Assembly (NCBI GenBank): GCA_050309705.1
Contig: JBNRMR010000219.1
Location: forward strand, 1-16,191
Origin: JBNRMR01 sp050309705
Lineage (GTDB): Bacteria > Bacillota > Clostridia > Christensenellales > UBA1750
DNA: 16,191 nucleotides
Direction of reading: 5' to 3'
How positions within the stretch are numbered: position 1 is the first letter of the stretch; each line of letters starts with the position of its first letter. Shown piece by piece: positions 7,435 through 15,765 of the stretch. Both the position numbers and the translations under genes were made by a program. The notes under the pieces are model-generated. The model searched no databases and was not told where the DNA came from. It saw nothing but the letters and a program-made list of their open reading frames with translations.

Positions 7435-10400
7435 ATGCTCACCTCATTTTTGGCCTTAAGGAAACATTGCGATATAGACTTTGTGCTGGGCTTTGGCCAG
7501 ACAAAACCGGCACGTTTCAGCAGGCTTTCCGTTCGGAAGGCGTCCAAAGTGATATTGACCGACAAAGCGGTGCCGGAAAAATAGGTCTGGGAAAAGGAGA
7601 GCAGATAGCTTCCGGCGCTTCCCGCGTCCTTAAGGGCCTTCTTCAAAAGCGCGGCGAAGGCTTTGTCAGGAATGAAGCGCAGGCCATTAAAGACGCTCAT
7701 AAGCTGGCCCAAGGGGAGCATGTTGGGGTTGAAAACGTGGAATGCCCCGCCGCTTTGTCCGCAGAGCTTCACTATGGCGCTGGCGCAAAGGTCCACCTCG
7801 GTCATCTCAAAGGGAAGGCTTTCCATGCTGGTGGGCGCGCAGCCCAGGCTCAGCATGGCCATAACGTCCCTGTAAAAGGCGTTTGTTTCAGCATTGGGCT
7901 GGAAAAGGCCGTCGCTCCTTCTGGGGACCAGTCTGCCAACCCGGAATATCTTCGCGTTAAGACCGCTTTCCATCATTGCCTTAGCCACAGCGGCTTCAGC
8001 CAGGGCCTTGCTCTTGCAGTAGGGGTTCTCATGCCAGTTTTGGCCGGCGTCCAGGTCATGCTCTGAAAACACCGCGGGAATTTGCGGATAATCAGTCAAG
8101 TATTCCCCCGCGACGCTGACGGTGGACATATGGGCAAGCCCGGCGTTTGCGGCCACGGCGAAGTCTATGACGGATCTTGTTCCCTCCACATTTGCAAGCC
8201 AAAGCTCTTCCCATGGGGCGAAATGGCGCACATCAGCCGCGCTATGAAAAACGGTTGTTACCCGGGATGAAAGCCCTGCATAATCGCTAGGCGAGAGCCC
8301 GAAATTCTTTTTGGAAATATCCCCGGACAGGGCCTCAACCTTGCCCTTGTTGCCTGCAAAGAAGCCTTCGCCGAAGTAATATGAAAGGCTGTCACTCAGG
8401 CGCTTTTCAGCATCGCCTCTCACAAGGCAGATGATTTTTTCCGCCCCCGCCTTCAAAAGCTCGCACAGTATATGCGCGCCCAGATATCCGGTGGCGCCTG
8501 TCAGCAATATGGCTCCGGAAAGCTCCAGCGGCTTTTCGTTAAGGGGCACTTTGCCGGGAAGCCTTTGATCATCCCGTGCTTTTTGTTCCCGCTTTGCAAT
8601 GGTCTGCGCCCTTTCTTTCAGAAGTTTAGCCTGAGCGGAAATGGTGGGCTGGGCGTAGAAATCGTTCAGCGAAATGGGGATGTTCTGCTGGTGATAATGG
8701 TTGAGTATTATTATGGCTGTCAGGGAAGTGCCACCCTGCGAGAAGAAGGACTCTTCGGCATTTGGCTCTCTGCCCAGGGTCTGCTCCCACAGTTCAAGGA
8801 GGGTCTTCTCCTCCGGCGAGGCGGGCCTTTGCCAGGCAAGTGTTTCCTGGCGGGGGTTGATCTGGGCAAGGGCCTTAAGGTCAGTCTTGCCGCTGGCGCT
8901 TCGGGGCATTTCATCCAGCGGGACAAAAGATGATGGCAGCATATAATCGGGCAGCTTGCCGGCCAGATAGCCCCTGAGCATTTCCTCATCGTAGCCATCG
9001 GCAGGAACCAGATATGCCCGCAGCGATTGGGGAACACCTCCCCGCATCACGGGAAGGACCGCTGCCTCCTTCGCAAGGGCGGAAAGGACTATCTGCGCCG
9101 CAATCTCTGAAGGCTCGATCCTGTGGCCGTTAAGCTTCAGTTGGGTGTCAGTGCGGCCAAGGCATTGCCATGTGCCGTCGGCGCGCAGCCTGCCGATGTC
9201 GCCTGTTTTGTACATCCTCTCTCCTGGGAAAAAAGGATCGGGCAGGTAAACTTTTGCGGTAAGATCATCCCGTCCTGCGTAGCCCTTTGCAAGGCAGTCG
9301 CCTGCGATGTATATTTCCCCCAGGGCAGTGGGCGGCATAAGGCGCTGCTTTTCATCCAGCAAATAATAACGGCAGTTGCCTATTGGCCGGCCGATATGGA
9401 TGCAGCCATCGTCGGTCACATCTCCCTGGCAGTTATGCACTGATGTTTCCGTGGGGCCGTATATATTGAAGATTCGCGCGCTCGTCAGCGTTTTTATTTC
9501 GTCGCGCATTGAAAGCGTCCAGGGCTCTCCCAGGAGGATTATGCTCTTCACATTCCTGAGGGCATGGCGAAATTCATCGCTGGCAAGACACATTTGCATC
9601 CGCGAGGGAGTGAGCTGAATGATGTCCGCGCCATCCTTTTCAATTCGCGCCGCCAGTTTCCAGGGCAGCAGCATCTCTTCTTCGTCGGCGATGACGGCGC
9701 AGCGGCCTGTGGCAAGGCACAGCAGGGCCTCCGTGGTGAAGACGTCAAAGACGCAGCTGGAGGCGCAGAGCATACGGGAATCGGGCCCGGCAAGCAAGGG
9801 CTCAACATGGGCCAGAAGGTTGCTGATGGATTTGTGGACCATCATCACGCCCTTGGGCTGGCCGGTGGATCCGGATGTGAACAGCACGTTGAAGGGATCC
9901 TCCGGGCTTCTATCAGCTGGAAAAACGACAGGCCTTTCCTTTGGGGCGGAGAAGTCCAACTGCTGGAAGGGGCAGGGCAATCCCTCAGGCGGGGGGATTG
10001 CTCCATGAAGAAGCAGAAGCTTAGCCTTTGCCATTTCAAGCATGTATATGATTCTGTCGGCAGGGAAGGAGGGCTCAACCGGCAGATATGCCGCCCCAGC
10101 CTTCAGTATGCCGATGATTGTGGGGATCATGCTGCCGTCGCGCTTGGGCATGAATGCGACCACATCTCCTGGACTAACGCCCTGCTTTTGCAGCCTAATT
10201 GCCAAGTTATCCGACATTTCCTTCACATGAAGGAAGCTGTGGCTTTCGTTTTCGCCCCAGTGGATGGCGGGAGCATCGGGGGTCTTTTCAGCAAAGCTGT
10301 CGATTACCATGTCGACGGGCGCGCGGGAGTAGGGTGCGCGGCCGTGCCAGGGGTTGGTGTAAAGGCGCGCTTCGTCCTCTGGTGAGATGATGGGTATTTT

Positions 10401-13400
10401 CCAAAGGGGCAGACTGGCGCCCTTGAAAATACCGACCAGGGCCGCTTTCAGCCCCTGCGAGTACAGACTGATGGTCTGTTCATCGAAAAGAGCGGCGGCG
10501 TATTCGAAGGACAGCTTGAGCCGACTTTTCGACATGGTGGCTTCCAGGTGCAGATCCATCTTCACATTGCGCCCCCCCGTGAGCAGGGGTTTCATACTGC
10601 AGCCGCCAATTTCAAACTCCTCCGGGTCCATTGGCACAAAGGAGAACATGACGCTGTAAAGGGGATTTCGTTCCCGGCTATGGGGAGCGCCGGATATTTT
10701 GAGTATCTCCCCAAAGGGAATGTCCTGGTTGTCAAGGGCCAGGGCCACATAATCATGAACACTTTTAAGATAATCTTCAAAGATCATGTCTTCATTTGGG
10801 CTGAGCAACATGGGCAAAGTGTTCACAAAGGCACCGGTTATATCCTGAAGGCTGCTCAGCCTGCGCCCTGATACCGGCGAGCCGACTATAAGCCGCTGCG
10901 ACCCAGAAAAGCGGGAGAGCAAAAGCCCGTAAACAGCCAGAAGAAGGACATAGGGGGTGGTGTTTGCCCTTGCGCAATAGTCCTTCAGGCCTGCTGTAAG
11001 CTCTGTTGAAAGATGGAAATTATGGCGCTCGCCCGCGCTGTCAAACACCGACGGCCGGGGATTATCCGTTGGGATATTCATCTGCGGGATGCCGCCTGCG
11101 AAGCAATTCTGCCAGAACAAACGCTGATCTTCCAGCGATAAGGCGCCCTGTCGGGAGCTTTTTTCGTTGATCCAAAGGGCATAGTCCCGGTAGCTGAGCT
11201 TGGGCATTTTGGGGGGCTTGTCCTCATAAATCTTGCTGAGGCGGCTTAGTGTGAGCGGACTGCTGATGCCGTCGGAAATGATGTGGTGCATGTCCAAAAG
11301 CAGAAACTGACCGCCGTTTTCGCAGCGAAGGACGCCCGCCCGAAGCAGCGGAGGCGAGCTTAAATCAAAGGGCCTGACGAATTCCGCCATGGCGCTATCC
11401 AGGCTGCCATCAAAGCGATGCATATTAAAGCTCACACTTTCATGAATCCTGCATATAATGTCCATGCCCTGTATCTCAAAGCCCGTGCGAAGGATTTCAT
11501 CCAGGGCGATAAGCTCCCTGAAGGCGTTTTCCAGCCGATCAATATCAAGCTCATCCTCCAGAAAAAACGCGCCGGGCATGTTGTAAGCAAGGCCGGATTC
11601 GTCCAGCCGGGAAAGTGTGAAGAAACTTTTTTGCGCGGGTGAGGGGGGATATGCTGCGTTTCTTTCTTTCTGCGCAAGGGGGATTTCCTCTGTGCGCTTC
11701 TCATTGCCGCCGCGAAGCAGCGCAGCCATGCGGCTGATGGTGCCATGGGTCTGCAGGGTGGAGATGTCCATCCGCACGCCAAACTCATCCTCCACCGAAG
11801 TGATGAGGGAAAGTGCGCTGAGGGAATCGCCTCCGGCTCTGTAAAAGGAGGTTCGGGTGCCGATGTCGTCTGTTTTCAGAACGGATTGCCAGACGGCATG
11901 GAGCCTTCGCTCGAACTCATCCTCGGGGAGGCCATTTACTTTAAGATTGGGCGCCGGCAGCTTTTTATGGTCGATCTTGCCGCTGGGAGTTACTTCAAAG
12001 CCCTCCACCTTCGCGGCATAAACCGGAACCATATAGGATGGAAGCAGCCTGGCTGCGTGTGCCAAAAGCTCGTCGGGGTCTATATCATCACCTGTGCAGG
12101 TGAAATAGGCAACAAGCCGGCCTTCGTATATGCTTGTCACGGCGGCGGATATTCCACTGAAAGAAAGAAGGCATGACTCCACCTCGGCCAGCTCGATGCG
12201 GTGGCCCCGCAGCTTCACCTGCCTATCCTTTCTTCCGGCGAAGACAATTTCGCCAGTTGTTGTCCAGCGGCCAAGATCCCCGGTCTTATACAGCCTTTCG
12301 CCCTGCCGGAAGGGGTCCGGGACAAAGCTCTGGTCGGTCAGCTTTAGCTGCGCGGCATAGCCTCTGGCCAGACAAAGGCCGCCGATATATATTTCCCCAA
12401 TGGAACCCACGGGGAGGGGTTGCATGTTATCGTCCAGAATGTAAATGCGGCAGTTTTGAATGGGCCTACCTACGGTTATGGGCTCGCTTGATGAGGCCAT
12501 TCCCATCGTGACGGCGACAGTCGCCTCGGAAGGACCGTACTGATTATACAAAACTGCGCTGCTATGCCGGGCCAGCAGGCGCACAAGGCTGGCATGGAGC
12601 GGTTCACCCCCGCAGATGATGCTGTCCACACCTCTAAGGGAACTGCAAAAAGCGCTGTTTTGCAAATAGGCCTGAAGCCGCGAAGGCGTCAGTGCGAAAA
12701 AGCCCACATTGTATTTCGATATGTATTCGGCAAGCCTGGCGGGATCATTCCTGTGGTCTGATTCGGGAATGACTATCGTCCCTCCGCAAAGAAGCGCGCA
12801 GATGCTCTCCAGCAGGAAGGCGTCAAAGGCAATGTTGCATAGGGATAAAACAGTCTTCTTTGAGTAGAAGGGAAGCATTGCGTCCGCCAGGTTCAAAAGG
12901 CTTCGGTGCATCACCTGTATGGCCTTGGGCGTGCCCGTGCTGCCGGATGTGCAGACGATATAGGCGATATCTTCTGGTTGTGATTGGGGCAATGTTGAAA
13001 GTGGCTCTCCGCCTTTGAGTCGCAAAGATGCGGGGAGAACGCGATCAACGCCGCTTGTATTTTCATCGCCTTGCCGGCATGAAATGAGCAGCCTGGCTTC
13101 GCTTTGGTCAAGGAGATTTTTAAGCCTTCGGCTCGGCTGATCATGGTCGATCAGCAGCCAGGCGTTTCCCGAAAGGGCGACGGCGCAAAGGCAGGCCATC
13201 AGCTCATAGCCGTTTTCCATCGATATGGCGATCACCGCACCGCCGGAGGGGAATCTTTCCACAAGGCCCCCTGCGATCTGAAGGGCATCCTCCATCAGGC
13301 GACCATAGCTGTAGCTTATTCCGCCATGCTCCAAGGCTGTTTTGCTGTGGCTTTCGCTGAAGGCTTTCATCAAGCCATGGGCAATGCTTTTTTCTGGTGG

Positions 13401-14777
13401 GCGTTGTGCATCGGTTTGGTTGAAGCCGTATATGAGCTGATCTTTTTCATCATCATCCATAAGGGGAATGACGGAAAGAGGCGTTTCAGGAGCGGTTATG
13501 CCGGCTGACAATATGTTCATCATATGCCTGTGCATAGCGTTGATTTCATCGCCCGTGAATGCATGGGGAAGATAATCGTAGTATACGAGCAACCTGCCGG
13601 ATTCATGGTGGCTTAGGTGTATGCAAAGGCTTTCGGCCTGATGCCCACTGTGAACCCATTCGCCGATAAAGCTCACGCGAGGGTCAGTGTTGTCGTCCAG
13701 GCGGCTGTTTTGGTAGGAGAGAACAATATCGAAAAGGTTGCCCGAGCCGAAGGGCGCAAGCTGCTTGATTTTATCATAGGACAGGCGCTGGTGGCCAAGC
13801 AGTGAAAACCACTCGTTTTTAACTTTTTCGCACAGAGAGCTGAAGCTGATCTTTTCGCCTGCTTCTTCAATGACGGTGAAAAACGGAAGGGTGTTCACGA
13901 ACATGCCGGCGGTCTGCTTGCGCCTGTGGTTTATTCTGTTGATGCTGGGAACGCCTATCGAAAAGGCGCTGTGGCCCCGGGTGCGGAACTGATGAACTGA
14001 AAGGGATATATAAACAGCGGTGAAAGGAGAGATGTTCCTCTCCTGACAAAAAGCAAGAATCCGCCGGCTGAGATCAGCGGTGACGAGAAATTCGCTGCGC
14101 GCTGCCTGCGTCCCGGGAAAACGGCCGGGGGGCTCGCTTCTTTGAAGCTGTGAAAGACTCTCCATTCGACCTGACCAATAGGCCCTGTCCTTTTCAAATG
14201 CGGCGGAATTCATATACTCCGCTTCGGCATCAACATGGGCCTTGTAGGGCGGGGTTTCGGCTTCATCAAGGGGCTCACCATTCATTAACCGCTTATAATT
14301 ATGCATCAAATGATTGTTCAAAAGCACCTGCGACCATGCATCGGTAATGATATGATCCAGCTTCATTATGACGCCGCCGCTGTTTTCGCCGTCTTTAAAT
14401 ATATAAAAAAACGAAAGGGGCGAGTTTTCCTCGATAATCGGCTCGCGGGCAACGGCGCTTTCCCACTGCTTAAGGCTCATGCCGCTTTCGCTTTTGCCGC
14501 TAGAAAAATCCACAAAAGGCGCATTGGCGGGGAGTTTGCGGCTTTGGTACTGCATGGGAGCGCCATTATTCATAATCACCCTGGTGGTCAGCACCGGGAA
14601 GGCGGCGTACAAAGCCTGTATGCAGCTTTGAATAAGGGCGGGTTCGAAGACGCCGGAAATGCGAAGCACATTGCAGACATTATTCATCGGAGTGCCTGGA
14701 TAGGCCCTGGATAGGTTCCATATGTTCATTTGGCTGCTGGAAAGGGGGTACAGGTCGCGCTCCAATGAGTTCACCAT
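7431..14777 (-). CDS. dimodular nonribosomal peptide synthetase, C-A-T-C-A-T-R
   Basis: A 2448-residue synthetase. Order: C1 (about 8-440; motif D-H-I-I-T-D-A at 141-147), A1 (about 460-940; T-S-G-S-T-G from 610), T1 (Ser985 in G-G-D-S-L), C2 (about 1040-1470; H-H-I-I-S-D-G near 1163), A2 (about 1490-1965; T-S-G-S-T-G from 1634), T2 (Ser2018 in G-G-T-S-L) and reductase R (about 2080-2440; G-A-T-G-Y-L-G from 2094, catalytic Thr2219, Tyr2253, Lys2257). There is no epimerase and no thioesterase. By family logic the chain is N-acylated by C1, extended once, then released by NAD(P)H reduction as an aldehyde or alcohol. Aligning to GrsA, I read the A1 pocket as D-A-L-A-I-G-Q-V-A-K and A2 as D-V-T-Q-I-L-I-V-H-K; both keep the Asp that binds the amino group, but neither matches a code I can assign safely. 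The frame is open to 14948, but that extension overlaps the divergent PPTase gene and has no C-domain content. The ATG at 14777 is chosen, with AAGG directly abutting it. Confidence 0.95.
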   Translation of the reverse strand: MVNSLERDLYPLSSSQMNIWNLSRAYPGTPMNNVCNVLRISGVFEPALIQSCIQALYAAFPVLTTRVIMNNGAPMQYQSRKLPANAPFVDFSSGKSESGMSLKQWESAVAREPIIEENSPLSFFYIFKDGENSGGVIMKLDHIITDAWSQVLLNNHLMHNYKRLMNGEPLDEAETPPYKAHVDAEAEYMNSAAFEKDRAYWSGRMESLSQLQRSEPPGRFPGTQAARSEFLVTADLSRRILAFCQERNISPFTAVYISLSVHQFRTRGHSAFSIGVPSINRINHRRKQTAGMFVNTLPFFTVIEEAGEKISFSSLCEKVKNEWFSLLGHQRLSYDKIKQLAPFGSGNLFDIVLSYQNSRLDDNTDPRVSFIGEWVHSGHQAESLCIHLSHHESGRLLVYYDYLPHAFTGDEINAMHRHMMNILSAGITAPETPLSVIPLMDDDEKDQLIYGFNQTDAQRPPEKSIAHGLMKAFSESHSKTALEHGGISYSYGRLMEDALQIAGGLVERFPSGGAVIAISMENGYELMACLCAVALSGNAWLLIDHDQPSRRLKNLLDQSEARLLISCRQGDENTSGVDRVLPASLRLKGGEPLSTLPQSQPEDIAYIVCTSGSTGTPKAIQVMHRSLLNLADAMLPFYSKKTVLSLCNIAFDAFLLESICALLCGGTIVIPESDHRNDPARLAEYISKYNVGFFALTPSRLQAYLQNSAFCSSLRGVDSIICGGEPLHASLVRLLARHSSAVLYNQYGPSEATVAVTMGMASSSEPITVGRPIQNCRIYILDDNMQPLPVGSIGEIYIGGLCLARGYAAQLKLTDQSFVPDPFRQGERLYKTGDLGRWTTTGEIVFAGRKDRQVKLRGHRIELAEVESCLLSFSGISAAVTSIYEGRLVAYFTCTGDDIDPDELLAHAARLLPSYMVPVYAAKVEGFEVTPSGKIDHKKLPAPNLKVNGLPEDEFERRLHAVWQSVLKTDDIGTRTSFYRAGGDSLSALSLITSVEDEFGVRMDISTLQTHGTISRMAALLRGGNEKRTEEIPLAQKERNAAYPPSPAQKSFFTLSRLDESGLAYNMPGAFFLEDELDIDRLENAFRELIALDEILRTGFEIQGMDIICRIHESVSFNMHRFDGSLDSAMAEFVRPFDLSSPPLLRAGVLRCENGGQFLLLDMHHIISDGISSPLTLSRLSKIYEDKPPKMPKLSYRDYALWINEKSSRQGALSLEDQRLFWQNCFAGGIPQMNIPTDNPRPSVFDSAGERHNFHLSTELTAGLKDYCARANTTPYVLLLAVYGLLLSRFSGSQRLIVGSPVSGRRLSSLQDITGAFVNTLPMLLSPNEDMIFEDYLKSVHDYVALALDNQDIPFGEILKISGAPHSRERNPLYSVMFSFVPMDPEEFEIGGCSMKPLLTGGRNVKMDLHLEATMSKSRLKLSFEYAAALFDEQTISLYSQGLKAALVGIFKGASLPLWKIPIISPEDEARLYTNPWHGRAPYSRAPVDMVIDSFAEKTPDAPAIHWGENESHSFLHVKEMSDNLAIRLQKQGVSPGDVVAFMPKRDGSMIPTIIGILKAGAAYLPVEPSFPADRIIYMLEMAKAKLLLLHGAIPPPEGLPCPFQQLDFSAPKERPVVFPADRSPEDPFNVLFTSGSTGQPKGVMMVHKSISNLLAHVEPLLAGPDSRMLCASSCVFDVFTTEALLCLATGRCAVIADEEEMLLPWKLAARIEKDGADIIQLTPSRMQMCLASDEFRHALRNVKSIILLGEPWTLSMRDEIKTLTSARIFNIYGPTETSVHNCQGDVTDDGCIHIGRPIGNCRYYLLDEKQRLMPPTALGEIYIAGDCLAKGYAGRDDLTAKVYLPDPFFPGERMYKTGDIGRLRADGTWQCLGRTDTQLKLNGHRIEPSEIAAQIVLSALAKEAAVLPVMRGGVPQSLRAYLVPADGYDEEMLRGYLAGKLPDYMLPSSFVPLDEMPRSASGKTDLKALAQINPRQETLAWQRPASPEEKTLLELWEQTLGREPNAEESFFSQGGTSLTAIIILNHYHQQNIPISLNDFYAQPTISAQAKLLKERAQTIAKREQKARDDQRLPGKVPLNEKPLELSGAILLTGATGYLGAHILCELLKAGAEKIICLVRGDAEKRLSDSLSYYFGEGFFAGNKGKVEALSGDISKKNFGLSPSDYAGLSSRVTTVFHSAADVRHFAPWEELWLANVEGTRSVIDFAVAANAGLAHMSTVSVAGEYLTDYPQIPAVFSEHDLDAGQNWHENPYCKSKALAEAAVAKAMMESGLNAKIFRVGRLVPRRSDGLFQPNAETNAFYRDVMAMLSLGCAPTSMESLPFEMTEVDLCASAIVKLCGQSGGAFHVFNPNMLPLGQLMSVFNGLRFIPDKAFAALLKKALKDAGSAGSYLLSFSQTYFSGTALSVNITLDAFRTESLLKRAGFVWPKPSTKSISQCFLKAKNEVSI

Positions 14778-14784
14778 CCTTAAA

Positions 14785-14814
14785 ACTATAGATTGCTTGA
14801 CTCTTACAGTGCAA
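14785..14814 (-). promoter_or_regulatory. predicted promoter of the NRPS operon
   Basis: On the minus strand, TTGCAC (14814-14809) is followed after 18 bases by TATAGT (14790-14785). Only 7 bases separate the -10 box from the ATG at 14777, so transcription would begin at or within a base or two of the start codon, giving a leaderless or nearly leaderless mRNA. This fits the lack of a normally spaced ribosome binding site. An alternative -10 (TATATT, 14819-14814) has no good -35. Confidence 0.45.
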
Positions 14815-14825
14815 ATATATAAAAT
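14797..14825 (+). promoter_or_regulatory. predicted promoter of the PPTase gene
   Basis: On the plus strand, TTGACT (14797-14802) is followed after 17 bases by TAAAAT (14820-14825). The -35 lies inside the spacer of the opposing NRPS promoter, so RNA polymerase could occupy only one promoter at a time. The predicted start near 14832 leaves a very short leader that contains the GGAG at 14832-14835. A short inverted repeat, ACAGT (14806-14810) and ACTGT (14826-14830), spans the -10 box and could be an operator, but its arms are only 5 bases. Confidence 0.45.
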
Positions 14826-14837
14826 ACTGTTGGAGTG

Positions 14838-15419
14838 ATGCACTTGGCCGGAAATCTCTTTTTTGACAAAAACGATATAGCTCTGTATGAGCACTCTGCT
14901 CCAAGGGGCCAGACAAGCCGCCAACTGCTGCTTAGGGCCGCGGAGCATTACGCAGGCCTAAGGGGCCTTGAAAGCACTGATTTCTCCGTTGAAACCGGCG
15001 CTTTTGGAAAACCTTTTTTCACACATATGCCCGAAGTCTGCTTCTCGATATCCCACAGCGGGAAATACTGGGCCTGCGCTTTCCATGGGCGCGAAGTGGG
15101 ATTTGATATCCAGGAGCACCGGGACTGCGACTATCTGCCAATTGCAAGGCGTTTTTTCCACCCGGATGAACACGCGAAGGTGGAAGCCGGCGCCGCTGGC
15201 ACAAGAGGCAAGGAAACGTTTTTCGACATATGGAGTGCAAAAGAGAGTTATATAAAATATACCTCCCGGGGGCTTTCGCAGCCCATGGGAGAGTTTTCAA
15301 CTCTAAGCGGTTTTGGTGTGGGCGGCCCACGCCTGATCTCGGTTCACTTCGGGCCGCAATATTCAGCTTTCTTGTGCGCCCTGACGCCGCAAAGAATATA
15401 CAGGCTTTGTTTCTTCTAA
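14838..15419 (+). CDS. Sfp-type 4'-phosphopantetheinyl transferase
   Basis: A protein of about 193 residues that would convert apo carrier proteins to holo form, using CoA to attach phosphopantetheine to the ACP (Ser55) and both NRPS T domains. Family signatures are G-K-P-F-F (57-61), S-I-S-H-S-G (70-75), the metal-binding G-F-D-I-Q (88-92; Asp90) and W-S-A-K-E-S-Y-I-K (132-140; Lys135, Glu136). The second acidic residue of the usual G-x-D-x-E motif is Gln92; this variant needs only Asp90 and Glu136 as acidic metal ligands and is probably still active. The start is uncertain. The frame offers GTG 14835, ATG 14838 and TTG 14844; the GGAG at 14832-14835 is too close to the first two but 8 bases from the TTG, so TTG may be the true start (191 residues). 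It is divergent from the NRPS operon and overlaps its promoter region. Tandem TAA stops end it. Confidence 0.92.
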   Translation: MHLAGNLFFDKNDIALYEHSAPRGQTSRQLLLRAAEHYAGLRGLESTDFSVETGAFGKPFFTHMPEVCFSISHSGKYWACAFHGREVGFDIQEHRDCDYLPIARRFFHPDEHAKVEAGAAGTRGKETFFDIWSAKESYIKYTSRGLSQPMGEFSTLSGFGVGGPRLISVHFGPQYSAFLCALTPQRIYRLCFF

Positions 15420-15686
15420 TAACCGCATTTTTCCACATAATTATACAGTCCTGGCTTTGCTTCTGTCAACTATTGGTTAATGTGCTTTGCACCTGCAAAA
15501 ACTTGCGGTTAAAAATAATTATTAATGTTTGGGGAAAAATAGTTGCGGCAACAAGAATTCTGCTTATTTTTAGCATTTTCTGTCCATATCGCCATTGAAG
15601 ACACGCCATGGCGGCGCTTTCTGGCGAAAACCTGTGTGAGTTCTTGATTCGTTAACAGTATGGACATGTATAAACGGCTTTTTTTC
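15420..15686. other. AT-rich intergenic stretch without a recognised gene
   Basis: No ORF here resembles a protein: the minus-strand frames of about 70-80 codons lack a domain pattern or a good ribosome binding site and overlap the next gene's promoter. The stretch contains a perfect 10-base palindrome CGCCATGGCG (15604-15613) and small dyads such as GTTGC-G-GCAAC (from 15542), but no convincing intrinsic terminator for the PPTase gene. No riboswitch or tRNA fold was recognised by eye. Confidence 0.5.
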
Positions 15687-15715
15687 TTGAAAAAACTGGG
15701 TGAAGGTAGTATAAT
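15687..15715 (+). promoter_or_regulatory. near-consensus sigma-70 promoter of the gls24-like gene
   Basis: TTGAAA (15687-15692) is followed after exactly 17 bases by a perfect TATAAT (15710-15715). Transcription should start near 15722, giving a leader of about 44 bases that contains the AAAGGAGG site. This is the strongest promoter match in the window and suggests steady, high expression of the gls24-like/fakA pair. Confidence 0.8.
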
Positions 15716-15765
15716 TGTAAAAAGGAATGTGTGTGCACTCCAATTTTGCAAAAGGAGGTTTTGTT

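Noticed and set aside
7467..8066. Open plus-strand frame of 199 codons antisense to the R domain
   Set aside because: It is a shadow of the NRPS frame: no ribosome binding site, no recognisable domain, and the antisense frame encodes a complete reductase with catalytic residues.
9564..10385. Open plus-strand frame of 273 codons antisense to A2
   Set aside because: The A2 domain on the opposite strand is intact. This frame's composition (many Gly, His and Cys) and lack of motifs mark it as a GC-driven shadow.
14806..14830. ACAGT-N15-ACTGT as an AgrA-type (LytTR) binding site
   Set aside because: The arms are only 5 bases and no LytTR-type regulator is encoded here; kept only as a weak operator candidate in the promoter entry.
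14778..14948. 57-codon N-terminal extension of the NRPS frame
   Set aside because: It overlaps the divergent PPTase coding region and both promoters, and has no condensation-domain similarity; the C1 fold begins right after the ATG at 14777.
15421..15510. Inverted repeat AACCGCA / TGCGGTT after the PPTase gene as a terminator
   Set aside because: The arms are separated by about 76 bases and lack a fitting U-tract after the second arm, so an intrinsic terminator is unlikely.
15420..15765. Possible riboswitch or rpmB-like gene upstream of the gls24-like gene
   Set aside because: I found no conserved riboswitch core, including the cyclic-di-GMP type, and no frame with ribosomal protein L28 features.
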